DNA from: CBDHHC01 sp965263345
GTDB lineage: Bacteria; Pseudomonadota; Alphaproteobacteria; Rhizobiales; CBDHHC01
Length of the DNA stretch: 64,000 bases
Direction of reading: 5' to 3'
Assembly (NCBI GenBank): GCA_965263345.1
Contig: CBDHHC010000012.1
Coordinates: 124,001 to 188,000 of the forward strand
Numbering within the stretch: the first letter of the stretch is position 1; each line of letters opens with the position of its first letter. A program made the position numbers and the translations under genes. This document shows, one piece after another, positions 9,346-17,635 of the stretch. The notes under the pieces were generated by a model. The model did not search any database. It saw only the letters and a program-made list of their open reading frames with translations, and was not told the DNA's origin.

Positions 9346-9386
9346 TTTCGGGCAAAGATGAGTTGATTTTTAAAATTTCGGGCAAA
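9346..9386 (+). promoter_or_regulatory. Pair of 11-bp direct repeats before the SDR gene
   Basis: TTTCGGGCAAA occurs at 9346-9356 and again at 9376-9386, a 30-bp period close to three DNA turns on the same face. The second copy ends 4 bp before the SDR start codon, so a bound protein would cover the ribosome-binding region or the start of the message. Function is inferred only from repetition and position. Confidence 0.35.
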
Positions 9387-9390
9387 ATCA

Positions 9391-10266
9391 ATGAAAAATT
9401 CTATTGAAGAACAAGAACAACAAGAAGACTTAGAAGAACAAATTCAGCCTAGAAATATTCTTATTACCGGATGTTCCTCAGGAATTGGTTTAACATGTGC
9501 TCTTGGCCTCAAAGAACGTGACTGGCGTGTATTTGCTACAGCACGTACTCATGAAGACCTAGAAATGCTACAAGACCATGGTTTAGAAACATTCATTCTA
9601 GATTATACCAAAACCAATACAATTGAAACTTGTGTTACCTACGCTTTACACCACACGAATGGTGAGTTGCACGCTTTGTTCAATAATGGGGCTTACGGTC
9701 AGCCTGGTGCAGTTGAAGACCTTCCTACTGATGTTTTGCGAGCACAATTTGAAGCGAATTTTTTTGGGTGGCATGATTTAACAAGACGCATTATTCCTTC
9801 AATGCGACAGCTTGGTGAAGGAAGAATTGTTCAGTGCTCATCTGTTCTTGGTTTGATTTCTCCTCCATACCGAGGCGCTTACAATGCAAGTAAGTATGCT
9901 CTTGAAGCATTAACAGATGCAATGCGACATGAATTAAATGGAACTGGTATTCATGTCAGTCTTATTGAACCTGGGCCCATCAAAAGCCGATTTGTTGAAC
10001 ATGCTTTTGCAGCACTTGTGAACAATATTGATATTGAGAACTCACCACATTTTGAAACCTATCAACTACAAATTGAAAAACTAGAAAAAGGCGGTAAGTC
10101 GCTCTTTAAGCAACATCCCAATGCTGTTTTAAAGAAATTAATTCATGCATTAGAAAGCCCACGCCCAAGGACTCGTTATAAAGTTACTTTACCCACCTAT
10201 ATGGCTGCTTTGGCAAAAAGAGTTCTGCCAAGAACTATGGCAGATGGCTTAATCCGCAGAAGTTAG
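9391..10266 (+). CDS. SDR family oxidoreductase
   Basis: A 291-residue classical short-chain dehydrogenase. An acidic, Gln-rich leader of about 20 residues precedes the NAD(P)-binding TGCSSGIG. NNGAYG, a catalytic Ser (QCSSVLG) and the YNASK catalytic Tyr-Lys follow. The IEPGPIKSRF stretch after the active site is typical of SDRs in the C-terminal retinol dehydrogenase-like group. The substrate is unknown. The 60-codon HIG1 gene follows 69 bp later on the same strand, an association I recall from other alphaproteobacteria. Confidence 0.9.
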   Translation: MKNSIEEQEQQEDLEEQIQPRNILITGCSSGIGLTCALGLKERDWRVFATARTHEDLEMLQDHGLETFILDYTKTNTIETCVTYALHHTNGELHALFNNGAYGQPGAVEDLPTDVLRAQFEANFFGWHDLTRRIIPSMRQLGEGRIVQCSSVLGLISPPYRGAYNASKYALEALTDAMRHELNGTGIHVSLIEPGPIKSRFVEHAFAALVNNIDIENSPHFETYQLQIEKLEKGGKSLFKQHPNAVLKKLIHALESPRPRTRYKVTLPTYMAALAKRVLPRTMADGLIRRS

Positions 10267-10335
10267 TATATTTATATTATTTCTTGAGTTATTATCCTCT
10301 ATCATTTGCTTTAAAGGACTAGGACATAATATATA

Positions 10336-10518
10336 ATGCTCCCTACACTTATAACACTTGCGATTCTGGCAGTATCCATTGTGCTTATCTTCGGTTTATT
10401 TACTATGGTTAGAGGTACTAATCCAAATTTAAGTCAAAAACTAATGAGATTACGTGTTGCCCTGCAATTTATAGCCATTTTCCTTGTTATGCTTGGTCTA
10501 TACTTATACGGACAATAA
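10336..10518 (+). CDS. HIG1-domain twin-transmembrane protein
   Basis: A 60-residue protein with two membrane helices (about 3-23 and 42-57). The connecting segment carries the HIG1 signature QxxxRxRxxxQ exactly: Gln34, Arg38, Arg40, Gln44. Bacterial HIG1 proteins are inner-membrane proteins linked to cytochrome oxidase assembly and low-oxygen respiration in some alphaproteobacteria. Role here is by family only. It is probably co-transcribed with the upstream SDR gene. Confidence 0.85.
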   Translation: MLPTLITLAILAVSIVLIFGLFTMVRGTNPNLSQKLMRLRVALQFIAIFLVMLGLYLYGQ

Positions 10519-10688
10519 TTTTTGTTAACTTATAAGTAACAAGAATCAATAAAAAAAGTATATATTAAAAATATATTTGTGCCTTCTAGAATCAAATGTT
10601 AATTCTACTATAAGTTGGCATTTTATATATTGAATAATTCATGTATCTGATAGAGTTTCCTATTAAATAAAACCTAAAGGGTGTTGCT

Positions 10689-11303
10689 ATGCTAATTTCC
10701 AAGACTATGTCTGGAAGTTTTGTGCGTAATGTTTTTGTTTTTCAAGTTTTGCTCGTTTTATATTTTACTGTTCATACTTCATCTGTTGATGCTGGAGGTA
10801 GTTATATACCTGCACCAGAGGGGTCGGCTAGCGGCATTAGTGAACTTAGGGGTGGCATATTCTGGCATAATGTCGAAGATGATAACAGTTCCGAAGATGG
10901 TTCAGACCTGAATGTAGAATTATTATTTAATAAACCAACATGGTCTCACCCAAATCCATTGCTTCATCATTTGATTACTCCACGCCCACATATTGGTGGT
11001 CATATAAATATGTCTCAGTCTACAAGCATGTTTTATTTTGGACTAACATGGACTTATGACCTTACGGATCGTCTCTTTTTTGAGACATCTTTTGGTGGAG
11101 CTGTTCATGACGGACCATTAGATGAACCCGGTCATTCTTTTGGGTGTTCTTTGAACTTTAGAGAATCTGCTTCTCTAGGGATGCATTTAACCCCAAGCTG
11201 GGATATTATGGTTACTGTTGATCATATGTCCAATGCTAACCTTTGCGACCGAAATGCAGGCCTAACTAATCTTGGTGTTCGTATGGGGTATAAATTTCAA
11301 TAA
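10689..11303 (+). CDS. PagL-like lipid A 3-O-deacylase (acyloxyacyl hydrolase)
   Basis: A 204-residue protein with an N-terminal hydrophobic signal (about 15-35) and a beta-barrel body ending GVRMGYKF with terminal aromatic residues. The HxS catalytic pair of PagL is visible as DHMSNANLC (His179, Ser181). The third catalytic acid of Pseudomonas PagL (about 12 residues after the Ser) is not evident; that position is Thr/Asn. GGAVHDGP before it is also typical. The protein should sit in the outer membrane and remove the 3-linked acyl chain from lipid A. It lies 170 bp after the HIG1 gene. Confidence 0.8.
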   Translation: MLISKTMSGSFVRNVFVFQVLLVLYFTVHTSSVDAGGSYIPAPEGSASGISELRGGIFWHNVEDDNSSEDGSDLNVELLFNKPTWSHPNPLLHHLITPRPHIGGHINMSQSTSMFYFGLTWTYDLTDRLFFETSFGGAVHDGPLDEPGHSFGCSLNFRESASLGMHLTPSWDIMVTVDHMSNANLCDRNAGLTNLGVRMGYKFQ

Positions 11304-11554
11304 AATGTATACGACACAAATTAACTCGATCAAATCTGTTTCACTAAAAATGTGAAACAGATCAAAGCTGTTTTATAAATTAATTAGTTATTTAATGTTT
11401 ACTAAAAAGCCCCGAAACCTTACGAAACCTTACTTTCAATCCCCTAGGCCATCTCTTTTGTACTCATAAACAATTAAAGCGATCGTTGTGGAATTAGTCA
11501 TTAATTATACAATAATCATTGCCATGAGTAATTGTTAGACTTTTGGTTTTAGTT

Positions 11555-12484
11555 CTATTCAGTTCTAGATTTAAGGACGCTATTTTTTTGTTGCCCAATT
11601 ATGCATGCGAGGGCTAAAAATAATCCAGAGACAGTTGCAATCATTCCCGCAGCGCTGACAGTGTTCTCAAGTCCAAACCATAGAGGACCATAACCAGCTA
11701 GTATGTAACCGAATGTTGCAGACATTGCCGCAAAAATAATACTCCAGATTATCTGATATTTTAGTCTATTCGTGATGAGACGGGCTGTTGCTGGTGGACA
11801 GATAAACATCGCAATTACGATAATAGATCCGACAGCATCAAATGCAGCTACAGCCGCTATAGCAACTATGACGACTAAAATAAAACTCATTACGCCTGTT
11901 TTAATCCCTAATGTTTCAGCGAAAGCGGGGTCAAAGGTTGATATACATAACTCATTCCAAAATACGACCATAAATAAAATCACTATGAGGAGGACAATTA
12001 CCAAACGGCTTAATTGCGAAGGAAGTTCATACAGTGCATTGATATCAAACAAAGACTGCCACCCATCTGCGGACAACCAAATTAAACTCTCTAAATTTCC
12101 ATGAAGAGCATGTTCAACGTCCAGGTGCACCCCACTTGTGTTTGATTGTTCAAGTAGTAGCACACCAAATGCAAATAGAGCTGTAAAAACAACTCCCATT
12201 GCAGCGCCATGTTCAATATTTCCGAAGCGCCTTGTAATCTCAATAAGTATAACCGAGATTATCGCTGCGAATGCTGCCCCAATCATCATAGGCCAAGCAG
12301 AAACAGACCCCGTTACTAAAAACGCTACAACAATACCCGGTAAAACAACGTGACTAATTGCATCTCCGATTAGTGTTTGCTTCCTTAACAGAAGAAAGTT
12401 TCCAGGCAATGCGCAAGCTATACAAGCTAAAATTCCGATTAATATCGGTACCAGACTAATTTGGACAAATTCTTTCCCCATCAA
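11555..12484 (-). CDS. Metal ABC transporter permease, second subunit
   Basis: A 309-residue inner-membrane permease of the ABC-3 family with about eight hydrophobic helices. The conserved GDAISHVVLPGIVVAF motif near residues 35-50 and the FDPAFAETLGI loop are diagnostic. It overlaps the preceding permease gene by four bases (ATGA), showing translational coupling. Together the two permeases form the channel of the Mn/Fe/Zn importer encoded by the four-gene operon that reads leftward from 15540. Confidence 0.92.
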   Translation of the reverse strand: MMGKEFVQISLVPILIGILACIACALPGNFLLLRKQTLIGDAISHVVLPGIVVAFLVTGSVSAWPMMIGAAFAAIISVILIEITRRFGNIEHGAAMGVVFTALFAFGVLLLEQSNTSGVHLDVEHALHGNLESLIWLSADGWQSLFDINALYELPSQLSRLVIVLLIVILFMVVFWNELCISTFDPAFAETLGIKTGVMSFILVVIVAIAAVAAFDAVGSIIVIAMFICPPATARLITNRLKYQIIWSIIFAAMSATFGYILAGYGPLWFGLENTVSAAGMIATVSGLFLALACIIGQQKNSVLKSRTE

Positions 12485-13701
12485 ATCTGCACCTCAACAG
12501 GTTCACTGATTTGACGATCGATTTCTGCAATTTCATCTGATGTTAAAATATTCTCTATTGGAGTTAAACCATCATAAAGGGAACTCATCGCATCTTCAGC
12601 ATAAATTCGTCGTGCAAGCTTCCAGCGCACCTCATCTCGAAGAGCTTTGGCTGCTGCTCCAAGACCTTCCTCTGTTGCTACTCCGTCTGGTCTAATATAC
12701 CCGGCGCGGTTTAAAACAGATAAAGTCATACGATCATATATACGCTCTCTATGCGCTATTGCCAGTAAACCTTGGCGCAAATGAACACGTCTTTGAAATT
12801 TCCAATATCTATATGCTGATGATAACACTCCTCTTAATGGTGAGAATATTAAAGATAAAATAAAAAATAAAAATGCAATTAAAACTATAATCGGTCCTGT
12901 CGGTAAGTTATCTGCACTTGCAGAGATAGCTGATCCAAAATATCCAGATAACCCACCAAATATTGATGATAGAAATAAAAGTCGCTCTGTGCGATTTGTC
13001 CAAAATCTAGCTGTTACAGACGGAATGATCAACATAGCCACTATAAGAATAAGGCCGACTATTTTTAATCCAATGACTGTTATAACAAGGACCATGCTCA
13101 TCATAATCAGGTCTGTTTGTTTGATATTTATCCCTGATGTCTGGGCATATTCAGGGTCAAATGAGACCAAAGTCATTTGTCTACGAAATTTAAAAACAAT
13201 AAAAGCTGAAACGACTGCTGAAATTGCTATAATTAATGCTTCAGAATATATCATGCTACTCGTTGCGCCAAGTAGAAAACTCTCTAGTCCTGCCTGACGT
13301 GCAGATGGTATTGACTGAATTATCGTCAATAATACAATCCCAAATCCAAAGAAAACGGATAATACTGCCCCAATAGAGGCATCTTCAGATAATAATGTTT
13401 TGCGTGACATCCACTCAACCGCTAACATTCCTAACCAGGCTGATATTGCTGAACCAATTAATAAACCAGGAAGGAATCTGCCATCACCACCCAATATTAC
13501 CATCATAACGAAGGCTAAACCAATGCCAGGTAATGTTGCATGAGCAATTGCATCACTCACCAAGGCTCGCTTCCGCAAGAAAATGAAAGTTCCAACGCCC
13601 CCTGATGCCATGCCAAGGCAAGTGGCCCCAATAGTAACGAGAACTGAGTTATACCCAGTTTGCAGTGTTAATGCATCCAATAGGTTTTCAAAAATAATCA
13701 T
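12481..13701 (-). CDS. Metal ABC transporter permease with C-terminal extension
   Basis: A 406-residue ABC-3 permease. The membrane part (about 1-300) has VSDAIAHATLPGIGLAF and SFDPEYAQTSGI, the paired motifs of this family. The last roughly 100 residues are soluble and basic (LRQGLLAIAHRERIYDRM, RPDGVATEEGLGAAAKAL), a winged-helix-like extension seen in many SitC/MntC-type permeases and absent from ordinary ZnuB. This favours manganese/iron over zinc but does not prove it. It follows the ATPase gene by 30 bp and overlaps the next permease by four. Confidence 0.92.
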   Translation of the reverse strand: MIIFENLLDALTLQTGYNSVLVTIGATCLGMASGGVGTFIFLRKRALVSDAIAHATLPGIGLAFVMMVILGGDGRFLPGLLIGSAISAWLGMLAVEWMSRKTLLSEDASIGAVLSVFFGFGIVLLTIIQSIPSARQAGLESFLLGATSSMIYSEALIIAISAVVSAFIVFKFRRQMTLVSFDPEYAQTSGINIKQTDLIMMSMVLVITVIGLKIVGLILIVAMLIIPSVTARFWTNRTERLLFLSSIFGGLSGYFGSAISASADNLPTGPIIVLIAFLFFILSLIFSPLRGVLSSAYRYWKFQRRVHLRQGLLAIAHRERIYDRMTLSVLNRAGYIRPDGVATEEGLGAAAKALRDEVRWKLARRIYAEDAMSSLYDGLTPIENILTSDEIAEIDRQISEPVEVQI

Positions 13702-13731
13702 AATTTACTTTGATAACTTAGACAGGTCTTT

Positions 13732-14550
13732 TCAGACAGCTTTCATATGCAACTCATCAATATGTGTCGCTGCCAATCGTCCACCATATGTTGACTGCAA
13801 GTTATCTGCATTAAATGTTGTTTCAACTGGTCCAAATGCAAACTTACGTACATTTATTAGCAAAATATAATCAAAGTAGTTTCGTACTGTCATAAGGTCA
13901 TGATGTACACAAATGATTGTTTTGTCCTGTTCCCGTAAACTTTGAAGCAGTTCGATAATTGCTCTTTCAGTTGCGGCATCAACTCCAGAAAACGGTTCGT
14001 CTAATAGATACAGATCAGCATTTTGTGCAAGAGACCTTGCTAAAAAAACTCTTTGTTGCTGACCACCTGATAGTTCACCAATCTGGCGTTGGGCAAAATC
14101 AGCCATCCCTACTCTCTCAAGACAATTCATAACTTTTTCTCGATGAGTTTTTCTGGGAAAGCCAAGGAAACCAATCTCGCGGTACAATCCCATCATAACT
14201 ACATCAATCACACGCGCCGGATAATCCCAATCGACAGTTGCGCGTTGTGGAACATATGATACTCGGTGGCGCTGTTGCTCAAGCGGCTCTCCGAAAATTT
14301 TAACTGTCCCAGATAACCTTGGAACAATGCCCATAGACGCTTTTATTAGTGTGGATTTCCCTGCACCATTGGGACCGATAATTGCCATCATCTTTCCTTT
14401 TGGGGCTTTAAAATCAACTGAGAAAACTGCTGGCTTTTCTCCATATGAGGCTGTTAAACCATTCACAGCTAGGGGGCACTCTGGGTCCGTTTCAGGCTGT
14501 GCAATCTCGCCATTTTTTCTGATAAGCTTGAGAGGTGACATATTTCCCAT
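13732..14550 (-). CDS. Metal ABC transporter ATP-binding protein
   Basis: A 272-residue ATPase. Walker A is GPNGAGKST, the signature is LSGGQQQRVFLARSL, Walker B is LYLLDEP and the switch His is in CVHHDL. YVPQRATVDWDYPARV is the Q-loop region of the manganese/iron/zinc ABC-3 group. It starts four bases after the stop of the binding-protein gene, indicating one operon. It energises import by the two permeases downstream. Confidence 0.94.
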   Translation of the reverse strand: MGNMSPLKLIRKNGEIAQPETDPECPLAVNGLTASYGEKPAVFSVDFKAPKGKMMAIIGPNGAGKSTLIKASMGIVPRLSGTVKIFGEPLEQQRHRVSYVPQRATVDWDYPARVIDVVMMGLYREIGFLGFPRKTHREKVMNCLERVGMADFAQRQIGELSGGQQQRVFLARSLAQNADLYLLDEPFSGVDAATERAIIELLQSLREQDKTIICVHHDLMTVRNYFDYILLINVRKFAFGPVETTFNADNLQSTYGGRLAATHIDELHMKAV

Positions 14551-14553
14551 CCA

Positions 14554-15540
14554 TCAACTACCTGCTGCTAGTCTTCCCTGCATCCCACGTTCCGGGGCTT
14601 GTCCATCAAGAGCACGTGTAATTGTTGTAACATTGTGATCTATCATACCTATGTATGTTCCTTCATAGGTGTTCGTTTTGCCCATAGCATCAGAATATAA
14701 TTCTCCACCTACTCTAACTGAATGCCCTTTGGCGGCAGCACCTTCTATGAGAGCTTTAATATTTCTATCATTCACGGACGTTTCAACGAAAACCGCTGCA
14801 ATCTTTTTACTTACAATTATTTTTACTAATTTCTCTATATGACTCAGGCCAGCCTCACTTTCAGTAGAGATCCCTTGAATACCAAGAACTCTGAAACCAT
14901 ATGCTTTTCCAAAATATTTAAAAGCATCATGTGCTGTAAGCAGTATGCGCTGTTCTTGTTTAACTGTTGCAAGTACCTTTTTTGAATATGAGCTGAGTTT
15001 TTTAATTTGTGACAGGTGTTTCTTAGTATTATTCTTGTATATTTCTGCCCCGTCAGGATCATGAGCAATTAATGCTTTTTCTATTTCAGTTACGACCTCA
15101 ACCCATAATTCTGGATCCATCCAGATATGTGGATCAAACTGATTTTTATATTCGTCATGATTTAACAATTGTTTTTTTGATATCTTTTTCCCCAGATCGA
15201 TAAGAGCTTTCTTCTTAGAAATGTTATCAAAAAATTCTTCCATTTGTGCTTCCAGATACAAACCATGGCGAAAGATCAAATCGGCATTAACAATCTTGAC
15301 TATATCAGACCTTGTTTGACGATAAGAATGTGGGTCCACACCAGGTCCCATGAGTGAGGTAACATTTACCCTGCTGCCCCCTAATTGACGAACAGCATCT
15401 GCGATCATGCTTGTTGTCGCAACAACTGTTAGGGGCGTATTTGCTTTATTTATCTGTGATGCGGAAATAGGACTCGTATTTATACTCGCACATAAAATGA
15501 CTAGGAGAGTAATATAAGTTTTTAGAGTCTTTATAAACAT
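14554..15540 (-). CDS. Metal ABC transporter substrate-binding protein (SitA/MntC-like)
   Basis: A 328-residue cluster A-I periplasmic binding protein with a signal peptide (about 1-27). Metal ligands expected in the family are visible: His in GPGVDPHSY, His in NQFDPHIWMDP, Glu in FVETSVND and Asp in ELYSDAMG. The His-rich acidic loop that marks ZnuA is missing, so Mn2+ or Fe2+ seems more likely than Zn2+. It is the first gene of the operon and is preceded by two copies of an operator-like motif. Confidence 0.9.
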   Translation of the reverse strand: MFIKTLKTYITLLVILCASINTSPISASQINKANTPLTVVATTSMIADAVRQLGGSRVNVTSLMGPGVDPHSYRQTRSDIVKIVNADLIFRHGLYLEAQMEEFFDNISKKKALIDLGKKISKKQLLNHDEYKNQFDPHIWMDPELWVEVVTEIEKALIAHDPDGAEIYKNNTKKHLSQIKKLSSYSKKVLATVKQEQRILLTAHDAFKYFGKAYGFRVLGIQGISTESEAGLSHIEKLVKIIVSKKIAAVFVETSVNDRNIKALIEGAAAKGHSVRVGGELYSDAMGKTNTYEGTYIGMIDHNVTTITRALDGQAPERGMQGRLAAGS

Positions 15541-15564
15541 AGACGTTCCTCTGAAACGCTATTA

Positions 15565-15630
15565 AGAATGATTTGCAATTAATGTATATACAAATAGGAG
15601 AAAGTCAAGCTTAATGAGAATAATTTGCAA
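15565..15630 (-). promoter_or_regulatory. Two copies of an operator-like motif before the metal importer
   Basis: AGAATGATTTGCAA (15565-15578) and AGAATAATTTGCAA (15617-15630) match at 13 of 14 bases, 52 bp apart, 25-90 bp upstream of the binding-protein gene. The AT-rich motif with a TTGCAA core resembles Fur-family (Fur/Mur) boxes of alphaproteobacteria. A metal-responsive repressor site is an inference. Confidence 0.5.
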
Positions 15631-16233
15631 AAGCAATTTCTAGTGTGTTTAAACAATTATTAAAATTCCTAATTTGTATAATTAAAGGATACTCTAGTTA
15701 TTAATTTTGGATTCAATGTTTCAACTTTAGATTTTAATTATCACATAATTACGTCTTAAAGTTTTAATTGGTTCACAATTTCAAGAAAAATTGGTTATGC
15801 TAGAGCTTTTTTTGATGATCGATGGGGCTTTGTTTCGGGTAAGACTAGATTTATTATATTAATAATGAGATCTCAAATGATATTGGCAAGCAAACAATCA
15901 AATTTATCATAAATATCTAGCAAAGCTTCAGAAGGCTCTAGCAGCAGTTTTGAAGATGTTTTTCATGGGACAATATTTTGAAAGTATCCAATGAGTTTAA
16001 GGCATCTCGCCCAATTTCAATAAAAATATCGATATAATCGCTAACAATGATAATTGCTTCTGCAGAAGTAAAAAATTGAGACTGAAGTTACACCCCTAAA
16101 ACCACTTAAAGACATCTCATAAACAATTTTATACTCATGATTTTACCCCAAAATTCTTATAGGCATTGTATTTTGACACAATCTTTCGTACTTTTGTACA
16201 AAACATCAACATAAAAGAACTGGCACATATATT
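15631..16233. other. Non-coding region between the importer and pduO
   Basis: About 600 bp without a convincing gene. The minus strand at roughly 15960-16075 reads as a short protein-like stretch without a start, possibly an eroded gene, but I cannot assign it. The pduO promoter should lie near 16160-16230. A TTGACA hexamer is present at about 16171, but no good -10 follows at the right distance. Confidence 0.35.
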
Positions 16234-16821
16234 ATGGTTGTTCTCAATAAGATTTACACCCGCACTGGTGATGATGGCACAACAGCTCTTGGTACAGGTG
16301 AGCGGGTTAGAAAATATAATTTAAGAATTGATGCATATGGCACCGTCGATGAAACGAATGCTTCTATTGGACTGGCAAGAAACCTACTGAAAGAATTCCC
16401 TCAATATCAAAATGTTGATGATATGCTCAGACGTATTCAAAACGACTTATTTGATTTAGGAGCAGATCTTTGTATTCCAGACAGAGGTGAAAAGCTTGAA
16501 TATGAACCTTTGAGAATTAGCGAAAAACAGGTGTCACGTGTTGAACAGGAAATCGATACATTAAATTCAGAACTAGAACCTTTAAGATCTTTTATTCTTC
16601 CTGGTGGCAGCGGAGCAGCATCTGCACTTCATATGGCTCGTACAATATGCCGCCGTGCTGAGCGAATAATCGTTGAGCTCTCTCACCAAGATAGTGAGCC
16701 CGTTAGTGCTGAGGCAATAAAATTTATCAATCGCCTTTCAGACTTTTTATTTGTCGCTAGTCGCTATATCAATGACAAAGGTCAATCGGATATTCTCTGG
16801 GAACCAGGTAAAAATCATTAA
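16234..16821 (+). CDS. Cob(I)alamin adenosyltransferase, PduO type
   Basis: A 195-residue ATP:cob(I)alamin adenosyltransferase that makes adenosylcobalamin. The N-terminal IYTRTGDDGTTALGTGERV is the ATP-binding signature, and DETNASIG, FILPGGS and ARTICRRAER are the conserved C-terminal helices with the active-site Arg/Glu. The window also holds a cobalamin-dependent methionine synthase, though that enzyme uses methylcobalamin. A rhomboid gene follows 27 bp later and may be co-transcribed. Confidence 0.95.
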   Translation: MVVLNKIYTRTGDDGTTALGTGERVRKYNLRIDAYGTVDETNASIGLARNLLKEFPQYQNVDDMLRRIQNDLFDLGADLCIPDRGEKLEYEPLRISEKQVSRVEQEIDTLNSELEPLRSFILPGGSGAASALHMARTICRRAERIIVELSHQDSEPVSAEAIKFINRLSDFLFVASRYINDKGQSDILWEPGKNH

Positions 16822-16848
16822 TAAATCAATAAAATAAAGGGTAAGGCT

Positions 16849-17574
16849 GTGTTTATTCCTCTCCATGATAAAAATGCACTGAAAGAAATACACTTTCAGT
16901 ATGTTACAGTAGCATTAATTCTTATTAATATTCTTGTTTTTGTTCTTTTTCAATCAAACCTTGTTTATCAAAACAATCCTCTTGCAGCTATGAGCTTTGC
17001 TCTTGTCCCGGTTGAATTTTTCTCAGAGGGACTCTTTACGAATATTCCAACCAGTCAATATGATAGTTTACCAGTCCCAGAGTTTTGGACTTTGATTAGT
17101 TATATGTTTCTACATGGTGGTATCTGGCACCTAGCGGGGAATATGGCTTTCTTATGGGTGTTTGGTGATAATGTTGAAGATGCAATGGGACACATGAATT
17201 TCCTCGTTTTTTATCTTCTTTGCGGAATTTTTGCAGGTCTTGCCCATAGTTGGATGTACCCTAGTTCCACTGCTCCTCTGATTGGTGCGAGTGGTGCTGT
17301 ATCAGGCATAATTGCCGCTTATCTTATGTTGCACCCTAATGTAAAGGTATGGGTTCTAGTTTTATGGCGCATACCAATCCCACTAAGTGCAGGAATTGTA
17401 CTTGGTTTTTGGGTCTTGATGCAATTTGCTTTTTACTATTTACAACAGTCTGGTGCTGTTATGAGTAATACAGCTTGGGTTGCCCATATTGGAGGTCTGA
17501 TTGCAGGCGCTGTCCTTATTTTGTTTATGCGTCGTCCTGGGGTTCCTTTGTTTGATTTAAAAGGATCAGATTAG
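16849..17574 (+). CDS. Rhomboid family intramembrane serine protease
   Basis: A 241-residue protein with six membrane helices, starting at GTG after AAGGGTAAGG. The catalytic Ser is in GASGAVSG and the catalytic His is in VAHIGGLIAG. The LHGGIWHLAGNMAFLWVFG segment is the conserved loop and helix 2 (HxxxN) of the active rhomboids. It cleaves membrane proteins inside the bilayer; its substrates are unknown. It ends 11 bp before a strong terminator. Confidence 0.92.
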   Translation: MFIPLHDKNALKEIHFQYVTVALILINILVFVLFQSNLVYQNNPLAAMSFALVPVEFFSEGLFTNIPTSQYDSLPVPEFWTLISYMFLHGGIWHLAGNMAFLWVFGDNVEDAMGHMNFLVFYLLCGIFAGLAHSWMYPSSTAPLIGASGAVSGIIAAYLMLHPNVKVWVLVLWRIPIPLSAGIVLGFWVLMQFAFYYLQQSGAVMSNTAWVAHIGGLIAGAVLILFMRRPGVPLFDLKGSD

Positions 17575-17585
17575 ATGTTCACCGC

Positions 17586-17619
17586 CCTCTGAATAAACTC
17601 TCTTATTCAGAGGCTTTTT
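17586..17619 (+). terminator. Rho-independent terminator after rhomboid
   Basis: A perfect 11-bp stem (CCTCTGAATAA at 17586-17596, TTATTCAGAGG at 17603-17613) with a 6-nt loop is followed by CTTTTTA. It separates the pduO-rhomboid pair from uvrC. Confidence 0.9.
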
Positions 17620-17635
17620 ATGCTAGAATTTCTGG

